From: Aphis gossypii | Taxonomy: Eukaryota > Arthropoda > Insecta > Hemiptera > Aphididae | Length of the DNA: 64,000 nucleotides | Reading direction: 5' to 3' | Assembly (NCBI RefSeq): GCF_020184175.1 | Contig: NC_065530.1 | Coordinates: forward strand, 50,383,260 to 50,447,259 | In this document: in pieces, positions 12,557-22,316 of the stretch | How the letters are laid out: every line of letters begins with the position of its first letter | How positions within the stretch are numbered: position 1 is the first letter of the stretch | Position numbers and translations under genes: made by a program | Notes under the pieces: generated by a model | What the model was told of the DNA's origin: nothing | What the model saw: only the letters and a program-made list of their open reading frames with translations | The model's database searches: none

Positions 12557-14902
12557 GTACGTTTTTGCCTTCGTCACCGTTGTCGTCGTCGTCGTCGTCG
12601 TTGTTGTTGTTGTTGCATGTCGCATTATATTTACTTATAATATAATATGTATAGAAAAATATATATAATACGCCTTTGCGAAATGCCACACTCCGCCTCG
12701 ACCGTTTTGTATGACGATTAATGATAATAATATAACAAAAAAAAAACACGTGGTTTAATAATCTTTTATAGCATGCAACAGCAGCCGCAACGTGTATAGG
12801 ATTCGTGTGGATTAATATTATGTTTTTCATTTAGCGACGCCTTTTATAATAATAATATATTCGTGCAGTTTATTAAAATATGTGGTTTTTGTTTAAAATT
12901 TTATTTTTATGTTTTGCACGCTTTTGCATAATAATAATAATAATAATATTTGCTGCCGCCCAACATTGTCACACTACACACCAAAAGATCTCCCGAAGGA
13001 TCCAAACGCTTTCACCTGACCTACAAATGTCAAATACTATCCCTAGACTCGTTTTGTATTATACACTTTTGCGTTAAATAATAATAATACCAACCATACC
13101 GCACTTAACCGCCCCACTCAAACACACTAACCAGCACCATTACTGCTGTACTACTATTATACTCACCCGCTCATCAAAGTGTATACATCCTCTGCTATCG
13201 ATGCCGCCGGTAAAATAAAAGAGACTCGAGTGCAAGTTTTCACACGTTGTTTTACCGCTACCCCACCTGTTATTATATTAATATCCGATTATACACGTTT
13301 GAGAGACACGATTTCTCACACGAGTAATTTTTTTTTTAATATGACGTTTTGTTGTGTATAATATGTATGTTATAAATTATAATGATATTGTTTAGGTTGC
13401 TACTACATGTGTATAGCGTGTACGATGAGCGACTATACACTTACAATTCATTCTTATTACATTTTTCCCACCTGTTAACACGATAGATTTGCAAACTATA
13501 CATTTTTATATATCATATATGTACACTAGTTATGCTGATACTATGTTACACTGTTACTAATACTAGCATGGCGTAGAATTAAGTGTATGTGTAACACGAT
13601 TTTATAAAAATTCTATGCAATCAAACTATTGACGTCATCTATGTATAATGTATATTACAGATAAAGTTAGTAAGGCTCGAGAGAATTGTTTTTCTTCCTT
13701 CCACTATATACCCACCTATTGACCGTATATGTATTCTTTGCTGCAGATTCTACATTTTTCATTTGTAGTGTGTGTACCTAGTGTAGTTTCCAACGAAAGA
13801 ATGAGTAATATCCTTTATATAACCACATATTCACGCCACTACAATTTTTTTTCATCAACGCTCAAAATTCAACTACATGTCTAACCTACAGCAGTGCCTA
13901 TTTATTAAACACTCATATTTAATTTTATACCGTTTCTCCGTTAGATTTTAATTTTTTTTTTTTTGATACTTATTATTGCTTTTAATAACCATTATATCCT
14001 ACTATTATTATCCTGTGTTTGCGGATTGATGGATTTGTTACTAAATATACCGTCGGTGGTCGTATTTGTAGCTATATTTGTTGCATACATAATTAGTAGA
14101 ATAACCGTCATTGCCGTGTAACGTGCACGTGCCCATTTAAATCTTCGACCGACGGGTTAATTAAAACGGAAGTATCGTGACAACACGATCAAGATGGATG
14201 TGTTCGTTAACCGCCTCTATGCCTCGATGTACGGGTGAAGAAAACGCACTAGTAACAACTAACACCGATGAAATTTATTACTATTATCATCCCGTCTTAA
14301 AGTTTTAGGGGTCGATTAAATTAAACCTGAGTAGTAGGATCATAAATTTTAACATAAAAACACGATGCTTAAGGCACAATTGTTGTTCGGTTCTCGTGGA
14401 TTTAATTTCGCAGCTTTATTATTATTATTGTTATTGTTATTATTATACACATACCTATGCACTGTGGGCGTCGTAGCGTTTTCCCGAACAGCCCCAAGTA
14501 ATAATATTATGTACACCTAACACGAATAAATACCGCGTTGCGTCCACCCTGTATAGTGTATTATATTAATTATCATTATACGCTCGAATAATAAAAACAA
14601 CGTTAACATTTTTTTTTTTTTTTGTTTTTTAAATTTATAATATTGTACTATAATAGACGTCTAGTTATTGTTTCGGTTTAAACTGTAGATTAGCCGTGTA
14701 TGAGTTACGTGAACAATACATTTACTCGACAATTAAAACTGCAGTGTAAATGACACCACTGCTTTTGCGTCTAATTGTTATGTTTTATCATCGCATATAC
14801 TACCTACCTACTGACAAATTCATATATATATATATAAGCATGTATTTAAAAAGCAACAATACTTACGGGGCTGTTTTTTCCCGCGTGTGTTTTCGACAGC
14901 AG
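12557..14902 (+). other. pum: pum intron after exon 3
   Basis: The longest visible pum intron (2.3 kb). It starts GTACGT and carries a (TCG)n(TTG)n triplet repeat at about 12581-12615, AAT and ATT repeats (12931, 14414) and T runs (13953, 14610). No extra Pumilio exon or transposon terminus was recognised in it. Confidence 0.75.
12581..12615. repeat. (TCG)n(TTG)n triplet repeat
   Basis: About six TCG units followed by five TTG units inside the intron, 25 bases after the exon 3 donor. It generates false poly-Val, poly-Ser and poly-Asp/Asn frames. Confidence 0.9.
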
Positions 14903-15040
14903 GCATACACGATGTCAATGTCAGTCTTGGTCTGGGTTCTGGAAATGCCGGCAGACGCGATTCCTTTGACCGTAATACGTCCGCTTTTTCACCGTCCATG
15001 GATTACGCCCGTCATAAGTGGCCACAGTACAACACACTGG
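14903..15040 (+). CDS. pum: pum visible exon 4: SLGLGSG / RRDS linker
   Basis: Phase 1 to phase 1, 138 nt, residues 236-281, GIHDVNVSLGLGSGNAGRRD onward to QYNTL. The SLG-GSG...RRDS pair matches the conserved linker of PUM1/PUM2, where RRDS precedes a Ser-rich stretch. The acceptor is a tandem CAGCAG (14897-14902): use of the first AG adds one Ala codon, use of the second gives the start chosen here. Donor CTGG|GTATGT. Confidence 0.9.
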
Positions 15041-15116
15041 GTATGTACATATATTTGATTTTTTTTCCGTATTGACCGTGATAATTAACAGACTATCTTC
15101 TGTCTACACTATACAG

Positions 15117-15284
15117 CGTCCCAAAGCCCCTTGGGTCTCGCCTCGGGATCTCTTACCCCTCCACCAGCTATGGGCTCCGCGTCCAATTTACAGATGGGCC
15201 TCATGGGTTCGGCCAATAACGCCAACAGAGGTCTGATGAACGCTGCGCCAGGTGCAGAAGCCATGTCCAAGTTCAGAGCTAGTG
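15117..15284 (+). CDS. pum: pum visible exon 5: Pro/Gly/Met linker with AAPGAEA motif
   Basis: Phase 1 to phase 1, 168 nt, residues 282-337: ASQSPLGLASGSLTPPPAMG, a Met/Asn/Gly-rich stretch, then NAAPGAEAMSKFRAS. TPPP and AAPGAEAK-[YF]R-S occur in the same order in vertebrate Pumilio. Acceptor ACTATACAG, donor AGTG|GTACGT. The intron before it is only 76 bp. Confidence 0.93.
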
Positions 15285-15386
15285 GTACGTACATGTTTGT
15301 GTATATAATATAATAACGTTATTTATGACTACATAACACTGTGTTGATATTTGTATTAATTTTATTTTATTTTATTTTTGCAATAG

Positions 15387-15570
15387 ATTACGCTATGGGT
15401 GGTCTAGCCGCTAACGGAGCCATGTTTAGCACAGCTGCAAATCCGAACAATACGAATTCATTGTTCAACAAAATGGGTGGAGTTCGTGGCAGCGCTTCTT
15501 CGTTGGGTGGTTCCTCCATAACGTTGGACTCAAAACCGTCCGGCCGTAGCAGGCTCCTAGAAGACTTCAG
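15387..15570 (+). CDS. pum: pum visible exon 6: linker to start of PUF domain
   Basis: Phase 1 to phase 2, 184 nt, residues 338-398. It opens DYAMGGLAANGAMFSTAANP and ends SKPSGRSRLLEDFR, the last part being the near-invariant entry to the Pumilio homology domain. Acceptor TTTTTGCAATAG, donor TTCAG|GTAGGT. This is the first exon with an asymmetric phase, so the block of skippable exons ends here. Confidence 0.95.
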
Positions 15571-15944
15571 GTAGGTTACCTTCTTAAGAACAGTCTCTTG
15601 CCTGCTGTAATTTAGGGGATGAGCTCATCGAATAAAGTATGAGGGGGTATCAGTATTTTATAAAGTATTTAATTTATTCTATTTAAAAATGTTAGAATTA
15701 ATGTAATCGATTACTTGTTTTACTCTATACTACCTTTTGTGCTTGATTTTTATGTTATTAAAAACATTGGTAATGAAAAATCGTATAAATTCTGGATTTC
15801 ATTTCTATTCACTGCAAGATTAGAGGGAAGGGTAGATTTATGTCTTGATTATACGTTTAAATGGTGTGGCTCATCTCCCAACCATATACAGCATGCCTCT
15901 GATCAATTAATCGTAATCGATCCAATTCTCCTGCACTGTGGCAG
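15571..15944 (+). other. pum: pum intron after exon 6
   Basis: A 374-bp intron, GTAGGT to CTGTGGCAG. Its last 230 bases are open in the frame of exon 7, giving a spurious longer open frame; the conserved DFR|NNRYP junction of Pumilio fixes the acceptor at 15944. Confidence 0.9.
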
Positions 15945-16194
15945 GAACAATCGTTACCCCAGTCTTCAACTACGAGACCTCACCAATCATATTGTCGAGT
16001 TTTCCCAAGACCAACACGGCTCTAGATTTATACAACAGAAGTTGGAGAGGGCTTCCACGCCCGAAAAGCAGCTGGTGTTCTCTGAAATATTGGCCGCTGC
16101 GTATAGTTTGATGACCGATGTATTTGGCAACTATGTTATTCAAAAGTTCTTCGAGTTCGGCACACCTGAACAGAAATCTACATTGGCGCAGAAG
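15945..16194 (+). CDS. pum: pum visible exon 7: PUF repeats 1 and 2
   Basis: Phase 2 to phase 0, 250 nt, residues 399-482. It starts NNRYPSLQLRDLTNHIVEFS, with repeat 1 core DQHGSRFIQ (S425, R426, Q429) and repeat 2 core FGNYVIQ (N461, Y462, Q465). In the known PUF recognition code these side-chain sets read A and U, the last bases of the UGUANAUA element. The sequence is close to human PUM1 across the whole exon. Donor AAG|GTATGT. Confidence 0.98.
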
Positions 16195-16296
16195 GTATGT
16201 GATTGTTGTCACAATACATTATATTATTTCTGAATAATTTAAATATTCCGATGTTCTAATATGTCTTCTTGATTTGTTGTACTGTACATCAATTAG

Positions 16297-16524
16297 GTAC
16301 GTGGACATGTATTGCCTTTAGCGTTACAAATGTACGGCTGCAGGGTTATCCAGAAAGCATTGGAAAGCGTGGGTGGAGAACAACAAGTGGAAATAGTCCG
16401 TGAGCTAGATGGCCATGTCCTCAAATGCGTTAAAGACCAAAACGGTAATCACGTAGTTCAAAAGTGCATAGAGTGCGTTGATCCACACGCTCTCCAATTC
16501 ATCATCAATGCTTTCCAAGGACAA
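16297..16524 (+). CDS. pum: pum visible exon 8: PUF repeats 3 and 4
   Basis: Phase 0 to phase 0, 228 nt, residues 483-558. Repeat 3 core YGCRVIQ (C497, R498, Q501; reads A) and repeat 4 core NGNHVVQ (N533, H534, Q537; reads U). RELDGHVLKCVKDQNGNHVV is identical to the vertebrate protein as I know it. The flanking introns are 102 and 90 bp. Confidence 0.98.
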
Positions 16525-16614
16525 GTAAGTGATTTTTAACTACAAAGATCAATATTAAACATTGGATGAAAACTGTGGTATCTACTAATACCTAATGGCA
16601 TTTGATTTCTCCAG

Positions 16615-16777
16615 GTCTTAACATTATCAACACATCCATACGGATGCAGAGTCATTCAGCGTATACTCGAACATTGTACATCTGAACAGACAGCACCGAT
16701 ACTCGACGAAATGCATCAACACGTTGAACAATTGATACAAGATCAATATGGAAACTATGTAATTCAACATGTATTGG
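16615..16777 (+). CDS. pum: pum visible exon 9: PUF repeats 5 and 6
   Basis: Phase 0 to phase 1, 163 nt, residues 559-612. Repeat 5 core YGCRVIQ (C569, R570, Q573; reads A) and repeat 6 core YGNYVIQ (N605, Y606, Q609; reads U). Acceptor TTTCTCCAG, donor TTGG|GTACGT. Confidence 0.98.
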
Positions 16778-16907
16778 GTACGTTTGCGATAAACCTGGTC
16801 TTGTTCTATTTTAAAGAGTACAATTTGTATTAATATGTAACTGCTCTTCGGGGTGTACTTTCTTTGGGTTTTGTATTAAATTATTCAACCATCATTTCAT
16901 TTCACAG

Positions 16908-17076
16908 AGCACGGTAAGCAAGAGGACAAATCTAAATTAATATGCTCTGTTCGCGGAAAAGTGTTGACTCTGTCCCAACATAAGTTTGCATCTAACGTTG
17001 TGGAAAAATGTGTAACACATGCTACACGCAGTGAACGTTCGATGCTTATTGAAGAGGTTTGCGGTTTCAATGACAA
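16908..17076 (+). CDS. pum: pum visible exon 10: PUF repeat 7
   Basis: Phase 1 to phase 2, 169 nt, residues 613-668. It contains QHKFASNVVEKC with S641, N642 and E645, the Ser/Glu set that reads G and gives the second base of UGUA. It ends CGFNDN, the loop after repeat 7, which here has the short insect form (FNDN-ALH) rather than the longer vertebrate loop. Acceptor TTTCACAG, donor GACAA|GTAAGT. Confidence 0.98.
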
Positions 17077-17152
17077 GTAAGTAGCCATATAAATTGATTA
17101 TATATTCTATTTATGTTGATATTAAATTGGATTTTTGTTTCTTACCATCTAG

Positions 17153-17402
17153 TGCCTTACATGTAATGATGAAAGATCAATATGCCAATTATGTAGTGCA
17201 AAAAATGTTAGATGTATGTGAATCTTCTCAACGTAAGGTGCTCATGCACAAAATCCGTCCTCATTTTGCATCATTGCGCAAGTACACATACGGTAAGCAC
17301 ATAATTTCAAAATTGGAAAAGTACTTCATGAAGAGCAATCAACAATCAGTGCCTGTATCTGAATTGGGACCTATTGGACCACCAACAAATGGAGTGCTTT
17401 AA
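17153..17402 (+). CDS. pum: pum visible exon 11: PUF repeat 8 and C-terminus
   Basis: Phase 2 start, 250 nt, residues 669-751 then TAA. Repeat 8 core YANYVVQ (N681, Y682, Q685; reads U, the first base of the target). It is followed by HKIRPH-ASLRKYTYGKHI and the C-terminal tail ending GPPTNGVL, comparable to the vertebrate ending GPPNGII. The tail contains LGPIGPP and is the normal terminus, so the gene is intact at its 3' end. Confidence 0.98.
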
Positions 17403-17972
17403 ACAGTTCTATATTTTCTACTACAATTTTTTTTTTTATTATTATTATTATTGTATCCCTTAATTAGTATTTTGAATCCAAATTAAGTTCTAATTATTTT
17501 TCTTTTATTTTTAAATTACTATATTATTATTACTCAAAGTTAGTGGGTTTAACTTAATTTTTGTGCATTAAAAAAAATTAGTATCCAAATTTAGTTAGCA
17601 ATATGTGGATTTGGATGGTTTTTTTTTTTTTTATTATTATTTGTTAGAAACAAAAAAAAAAGTAAATAATTACTAATTAGCTTATTAGTGTGGGGCTTTA
17701 ATATATCTTAATATTAATTACACTTTGAATACAATATGGCAAATACGACAAATTTTTTTTAACAAGTTCTAATATGGTGACGTTTACAAGGTATGTATAT
17801 TATAAAAAAATTAGCACCCCATTTTGTGACCTTAGCGAATTTCTTATACAGCGTTCGTGTATATTTTGCTTCCAATTATATATTATAGTGTACAAAAAAA
17901 AAACCGGGTCATCTTTTTAAATAAATTTTTTTTTAACTTAACAAATGATTGTGTATAATATTTTGTATATCA

Positions 17973-18003
<31 letters not shown>

Positions 18004-18220
18004 ATAGTATTTCATTTAATTTTTTAAACAGGGTTTAAATTAGATTTTGATAGTGAAGTTTTGTTTGTTTTCTGTAATATAAAATCAAGTTTCTTTCTCT
18101 ATATAAATATTATGCATATATACCTATAAATCGAAAGTAATTCATTCCTGTAATTTTTTTTTATAAATACGCTGTATAAAGAAATTATATAATGTACACA
18201 TTTAATCGCTACAATGCTTG

Positions 18221-18260
18221 TTTTTTTTTTTTTTTTTTTTTTATATATATATATATATAA
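18221..18260. repeat. poly-T followed by (TA)n
   Basis: About 22 T residues run into TA repeats within the presumed pum 3' UTR. Simple-sequence tract with no further signal. Confidence 0.9.
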
Positions 18261-18415
18261 ATGTATAAAATTGCATATTTTTAAATCTGTGAAAGCCATT
18301 ATGTTTATGTTGTATATGAAAAATCTGTAAGCTAAATCCTACCAGTTTTGGGTACATAATTATTTTTTATTTTTATTATTATTCTATCCGTACTGAAAAA
18401 AATTGGTGATAAATG

Positions 18416-18423
18416 TGTATATA
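18416..18423 (+). promoter_or_regulatory. Pumilio response element candidate (TGTATATA)
   Basis: Exact match to UGUAUAUA, the cognate site predicted from the PUF repeats of this gene, about 1 kb after the stop codon. In this base composition an 8-mer of this class is expected about once per few kb by chance, so function as a self-regulatory site is only a possibility. Confidence 0.35.
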
Positions 18424-18554
18424 AATTTATGTTTTTATATATATACAAAAATTATCCTGTCATTCGTAATAACTAATAATTTTATATAATTTTATAAAAC
18501 TCAAAACGTGTATTTCATAGACGCATAAGTTAGACTACGATGTTCCTGATAATA

Positions 18555-18562
18555 TGTACATA
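18555..18562 (+). promoter_or_regulatory. Pumilio response element candidate (TGTACATA)
   Basis: Second exact UGUANAUA match, 132 bases after the first. A pair of closely spaced sites is typical of regulated targets, but the AT-rich background weakens the case. Confidence 0.35.
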
Positions 18563-18952
18563 ATGAAGAAATGTGAACATAATCTTTTTTCTCAAGTGAT
18601 AAATTATAAAAGTTTTCTTTTCTTTCCAATTTATTTATTAAACATATAAAATAAATACACAAATAACTCTTTTAAGCTCCATTAACAGGCTGGAAAAATT
18701 AAACAATTTAAAATTAATATTATATTTTATGTTTTGGTTATTATAATGTATGAAACATCTAAAAAATAAAAAAAATTTAAGACTGCTAATTTTTAGTGTA
18801 ATGTGTAATTAATCTTTTTTTTTTTTTTTTTTGTAATATAATGGACTTGTACCCGTCTATGAACTTATAAATGCAAAATTTTGGTTCTACAACAATAATA
18901 TTGTTTTCCAGAAACTCCTTATTTATTTCAACTCCTATCAAAAGTTAATTAA

Positions 18953-18958
18953 AATAAA
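18953..18958 (+). terminator. candidate polyadenylation signal AATAAA
   Basis: AATAAA followed within 5-20 bases by TGTTGTCTTGGCTGTTG, a GT-rich downstream element. Among the several AATAAA hexamers after the pum stop this one has the best downstream context. Others, for example at 18650, have poorer context. Confidence 0.35.
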
Positions 18959-18975
18959 ACTGTTGTCTTGGCTGT

Positions 18976-21730
18976 TGCCTTCATCTAGTAACTTTCCATT
19001 TTTAAAAGATATCGCAGTTTTATACATTTGCATTTTTATTTATACTCGTTTAATTATACGCAATCATTATTCTAAAATATAAATTCCATTAATAACAGTT
19101 TATACAACTTTTGCATTCAGAATTATTAATATACACATTTTTATATATGTTAATATTATATTTCTAAAATTTTAACCACAAAATATGCAATTTATATTTG
19201 TACTTCTTGACTACATTACACGCATCCTTTAATTATTAGAACCATATACACCTCATTAATATTTTATTTTTAATAAATGGGGCTGTATTTATGTGTGAAA
19301 TGCTATCCCTACCTATATTATACATGTTAATAGATTGATCAGATAGTTGTTTTTCAAGACACGCTTAGTATATGACCATAATATAACAAATATCTATCAT
19401 AAAATTCTTATATAGGAACTAATTCAATGATGTGAGCAAAAAGTGTAGATCCTGATTTTTTCACCTTAAAAATTAGATGTATAATATTTCTTATATAATA
19501 TTTGGAATAGCTGTTGTAATAAATAATTAATAGTATTAAATATAATAATAATAATATAAATTAATGAAAAATATTCCCATATTTATGTTCCCGTATTTCC
19601 TTTAATCCCCTCGTAATCTATTTACACTAGTTTACTAATATAATAATATTATAAATATATTTTGATTTATATTTTTAGATTTATTTTTAATTATAATTTT
19701 TCGTCTATTATTATCTTATTTTTTTCTATATATGTGTATAACTAATAAAATAATAGTTAGATTATTGTAGAAATGTTCATGTGCGATAAATTATGCATGG
19801 AAAACATATTATTTTCAGTATAAATGATTAATGACATAAACTTTTAAAGTTTTAAGTAGAATACACGTATATAAATAAAATGAAAAACACAGCCTGTTTA
19901 CTCTATGACCATACAACGGTTAGAATTTTTACTTTGTTTATCTGTATTTTAATTTATTATTCCTATGTAAATTTGTATGGGGTTAACTACTAACAATTTA
20001 ATATTGGCAGTGTAAAGAAAACGTATAAAAGTTATATAATTCATAGCAAGACTGATGTGTAAAGGTTTATTAATATTTCGACAGTGTAAGTAAAATTGTT
20101 CATTATTATTTCCATTATATAATATTTATAAATATATGAAAATAATGTTATAAAGTTATTAATTTTTATTAGGTTTTTTTATTCTAATTGACGTTTTGTT
20201 AGTTTTTTTTTCTTTTGTTATTTTTAATGACTATCAGTGTATGAATTTCTCTTTCACTATGTATTTAATAATTATTATTTTTATTTTTTTTTTTTTTTAA
20301 GAAATTCAAAACAGCTTTAAAACTTTGCTGTGGTTTTAAATATAAACATTATTATTTTATAGACCCTATTCGATTTACTAAGGAAATATCGTAGTGGTAT
20401 TTGATTAATGTAATAAAAACTTAATAATTAAATAAATATTTTTAGTATATATTACTATTATATAAATATATACATATATATTATAACGCCTGTATATTCA
20501 AACTTAAAATTTTTTTTGTGTATTGGTATAGTGTAACATTTGAATTTGTAGTTATCGTGTTTATTTGAAGTTAAAATTTTAATGCTATGTGCACGACAAA
20601 AAAAAACCTAAAAAAAATTATAATATTTGTTATATTATATAAATTAAAAAAAATATATATATTAGTAATATTATATAAATTATAGTTCTCTGTGTAATTT
20701 GATGTAATTTGATTGTAATGTTTAGAATTTGTGTAATAATGTACTATGTAAAGGTATATAAAAATATAATTAAAAAAAAAAAAAAAAAATGGTTTTATTA
20801 TTTATTCATTGTATTATTGTAAAGTGATTGTAGATTTCAATATTATATTTATATTTATAGTGGATTGCTACCTACATTATTCGAAGGATAATTTCATCAA
20901 TTTCAATTGGCTTATCAGTATTTCAGCATGTAGAATACATGACAATCTTATGAATTTTAAAACATTTCGACTTCTATGTACATACATAATTTCATATATT
21001 ATACTTGAATCGGTAAAAATATACTAACAGATTTACATTTCTAAATAATTTACAATTTAGTAAAATTTAAAGATTGTCTACTTTACAGTTAAAAAAAAAA
21101 TTACTCCATGAGTCCTCAGTTTTAGCACTGTGTATAATGTGATAGCTTAAAATTGTTATATCTAATGCATCTAGATTCTAGGGATAGACTAGAAGATAAA
21201 CGATCCAGTATTCTACAAAAATACACTAGTAGTAGTGATCAATAAGAAGAGCTATAATGCTATAATGTAAATGCACTTAAACTCCTAAAATCTTGTAATA
21301 AATTCATTAAAATCTCAAAACAGCCAGTATGAAATTCACTATAAGTATATTAAAAAACCATAATTTCAAATAAATACATTCGGTGTTCAAATATTTCAGT
21401 AGGTACATTTGCTTATCAATTATATGTTCTTTTGTCAAGTTTTTTCGTTATTTTAATTTTATTATTTATTGTCTTTATATACAAAATGACTTGTCCTGGG
21501 TGATTCATCAACATCCAGGCCAAACTGCTGAGTCTAAAGACTTGAAATTTTGTACAGAGGTTCCTTAAACAATGTAGAGGTACACTAAGAAAGGATTTTT
21601 AAAATTCACATTTTAAAGGGTTGCTCAAACGTGGAATTTGAGATTTACGATGGAAATTTTTGTTTATAAATGGTTGCTATATAGTATATATAAACCTATA
21701 ACAACCTGATTTATGTGTTGACACATTTAT
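18976..21730. other. AT-rich intergenic DNA or distal pum 3' UTR
   Basis: No gene or element boundary supported. The sequence is very AT-rich with T and A runs (an A run at about 20773-20791) and many TA tracts. A slightly richer stretch at 21480-21570 (GTCCTGGGTGATTCATCAAC) is unassigned and lies just left of the Helitron relic. Confidence 0.5.
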
Positions 21731-21732
21731 CA

Positions 21733-22316
21733 TATAAACTTATCCATAAAATTGGATGACCTATAATGTTACTAAGAAATCTTAACCCACCTAAATTGTG
21801 TAATGGAACTAGATATCAAGTTAAAGCTCTGTACAAAAATGTAATAGAAGCTATCACTGGGTGTGCTAGAGGAGATATAGTTTTAATCTGAAGAATAACA
21901 TTGATTCCAACTGATTGTCCCTTCAGTTTAAAAGAATACAACTCCCACTCAAAGTTTTCTTTGCTATAACTATTAATAAGTCTCAAGGACAATCATTGAG
22001 CATGGCAGGAATTGACTTGAGAGAAGAATGTTTTTCACATGGACAGTTCTATGTCACATCTCCAGTAACTGCCAGTAGTTTAGTTATTTTAGCTCCAAAA
22101 GACAGTACCAAAAATATTGTTTATAAAGAGGTATTGAAATTAATAAAATATGTCTATAAATATTTTTTTTTGGTTTTTATAATACATGGGCACCTAGGAT
22201 CAACATATCTAAAAGCAGCCTGTAATAAATATAAAAATGATAAAATAAAAGTTATAGTAGGTAAGACAAAAAACTGTACACTGCCGAAGCCGGTTTATTC
22301 AGCTAGATATTCATAA
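21733..22316 (+). pseudogene. Helitron helicase C-terminus, broken
   Basis: Reads as the end of a PIF1-like helicase of a Helitron rolling-circle transposon. In frame 1 from 21733 it gives KIG*PIMLLRNLNPPKLCNG and RYQVKALYKNVIEAITGCAR, matching the conserved stretch after the helicase core. From about 21925 the reading continues in another frame as QFKRIQLPLKV, ITINKSQGQSL (helicase motif V), GIDLREECFSHGQFYV and APKDSTKNIVYKEVL. Damage visible: TGA stops at 21757 and 21889, a frameshift near 21925, and loss of the motif VI arginine region (YVTSPVTAS where family members have YVACSR). The tail from about 22150 to the stop at 22314 is not recognisable. Rep and the rest of the helicase are absent, so this is a dead fragment. 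Confidence 0.88.

Larger units (their letters stand above)
9629..18975 (+). other. pum: pum gene, 3' portion (eleven coding exons plus 3' UTR)
   Basis: Pumilio is a cytoplasmic RNA-binding translational repressor. It binds UGUANAUA elements in 3' UTRs and, with partners such as Nanos and Brat and the CCR4-NOT deadenylase, silences target mRNAs in germ cells, embryos and neurons. Eleven exons with GT-AG borders and compatible phases give 751 codons before the TAA at 17400-17402. The order is Ala/Gln-rich spacer (exon 1), conserved spacer ending PWGMYPAG (exon 2), Ser/Asn-rich linkers (exons 3-6), then the eight-repeat PUF domain (exons 6-11). Known Pumilio proteins are longer at the N-terminus, so exons encoding that part must lie upstream, probably outside the window. 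The 3' end is placed after a candidate AATAAA at 18953; that boundary is inferred. The gene family is certain from the PUF repeats. Confidence 0.97.
17403..18975 (+). other. pum: pum 3' UTR (extent inferred)
   Basis: AT-rich sequence directly after the stop with many T runs, as expected for a long insect 3' UTR. It carries two exact UGUANAUA sites and several near-sites of the type TGTATAT(T/C/G) at about 17793, 17858, 17964 and 18311. Several AATAAA hexamers occur; the one at 18953 is followed by a GT-rich stretch. The true 3' end cannot be fixed from sequence, and transcription could continue as far as about 20.8 kb. Confidence 0.5.

Noticed and set aside
15715..16233. 172-codon open frame extending exon 7 in both directions
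   Set aside because: The extra N- and C-terminal parts are intron sequence; the conserved Pumilio junctions DFR|NNRYP and AQK|VRGH fix the exon at 15945-16194.
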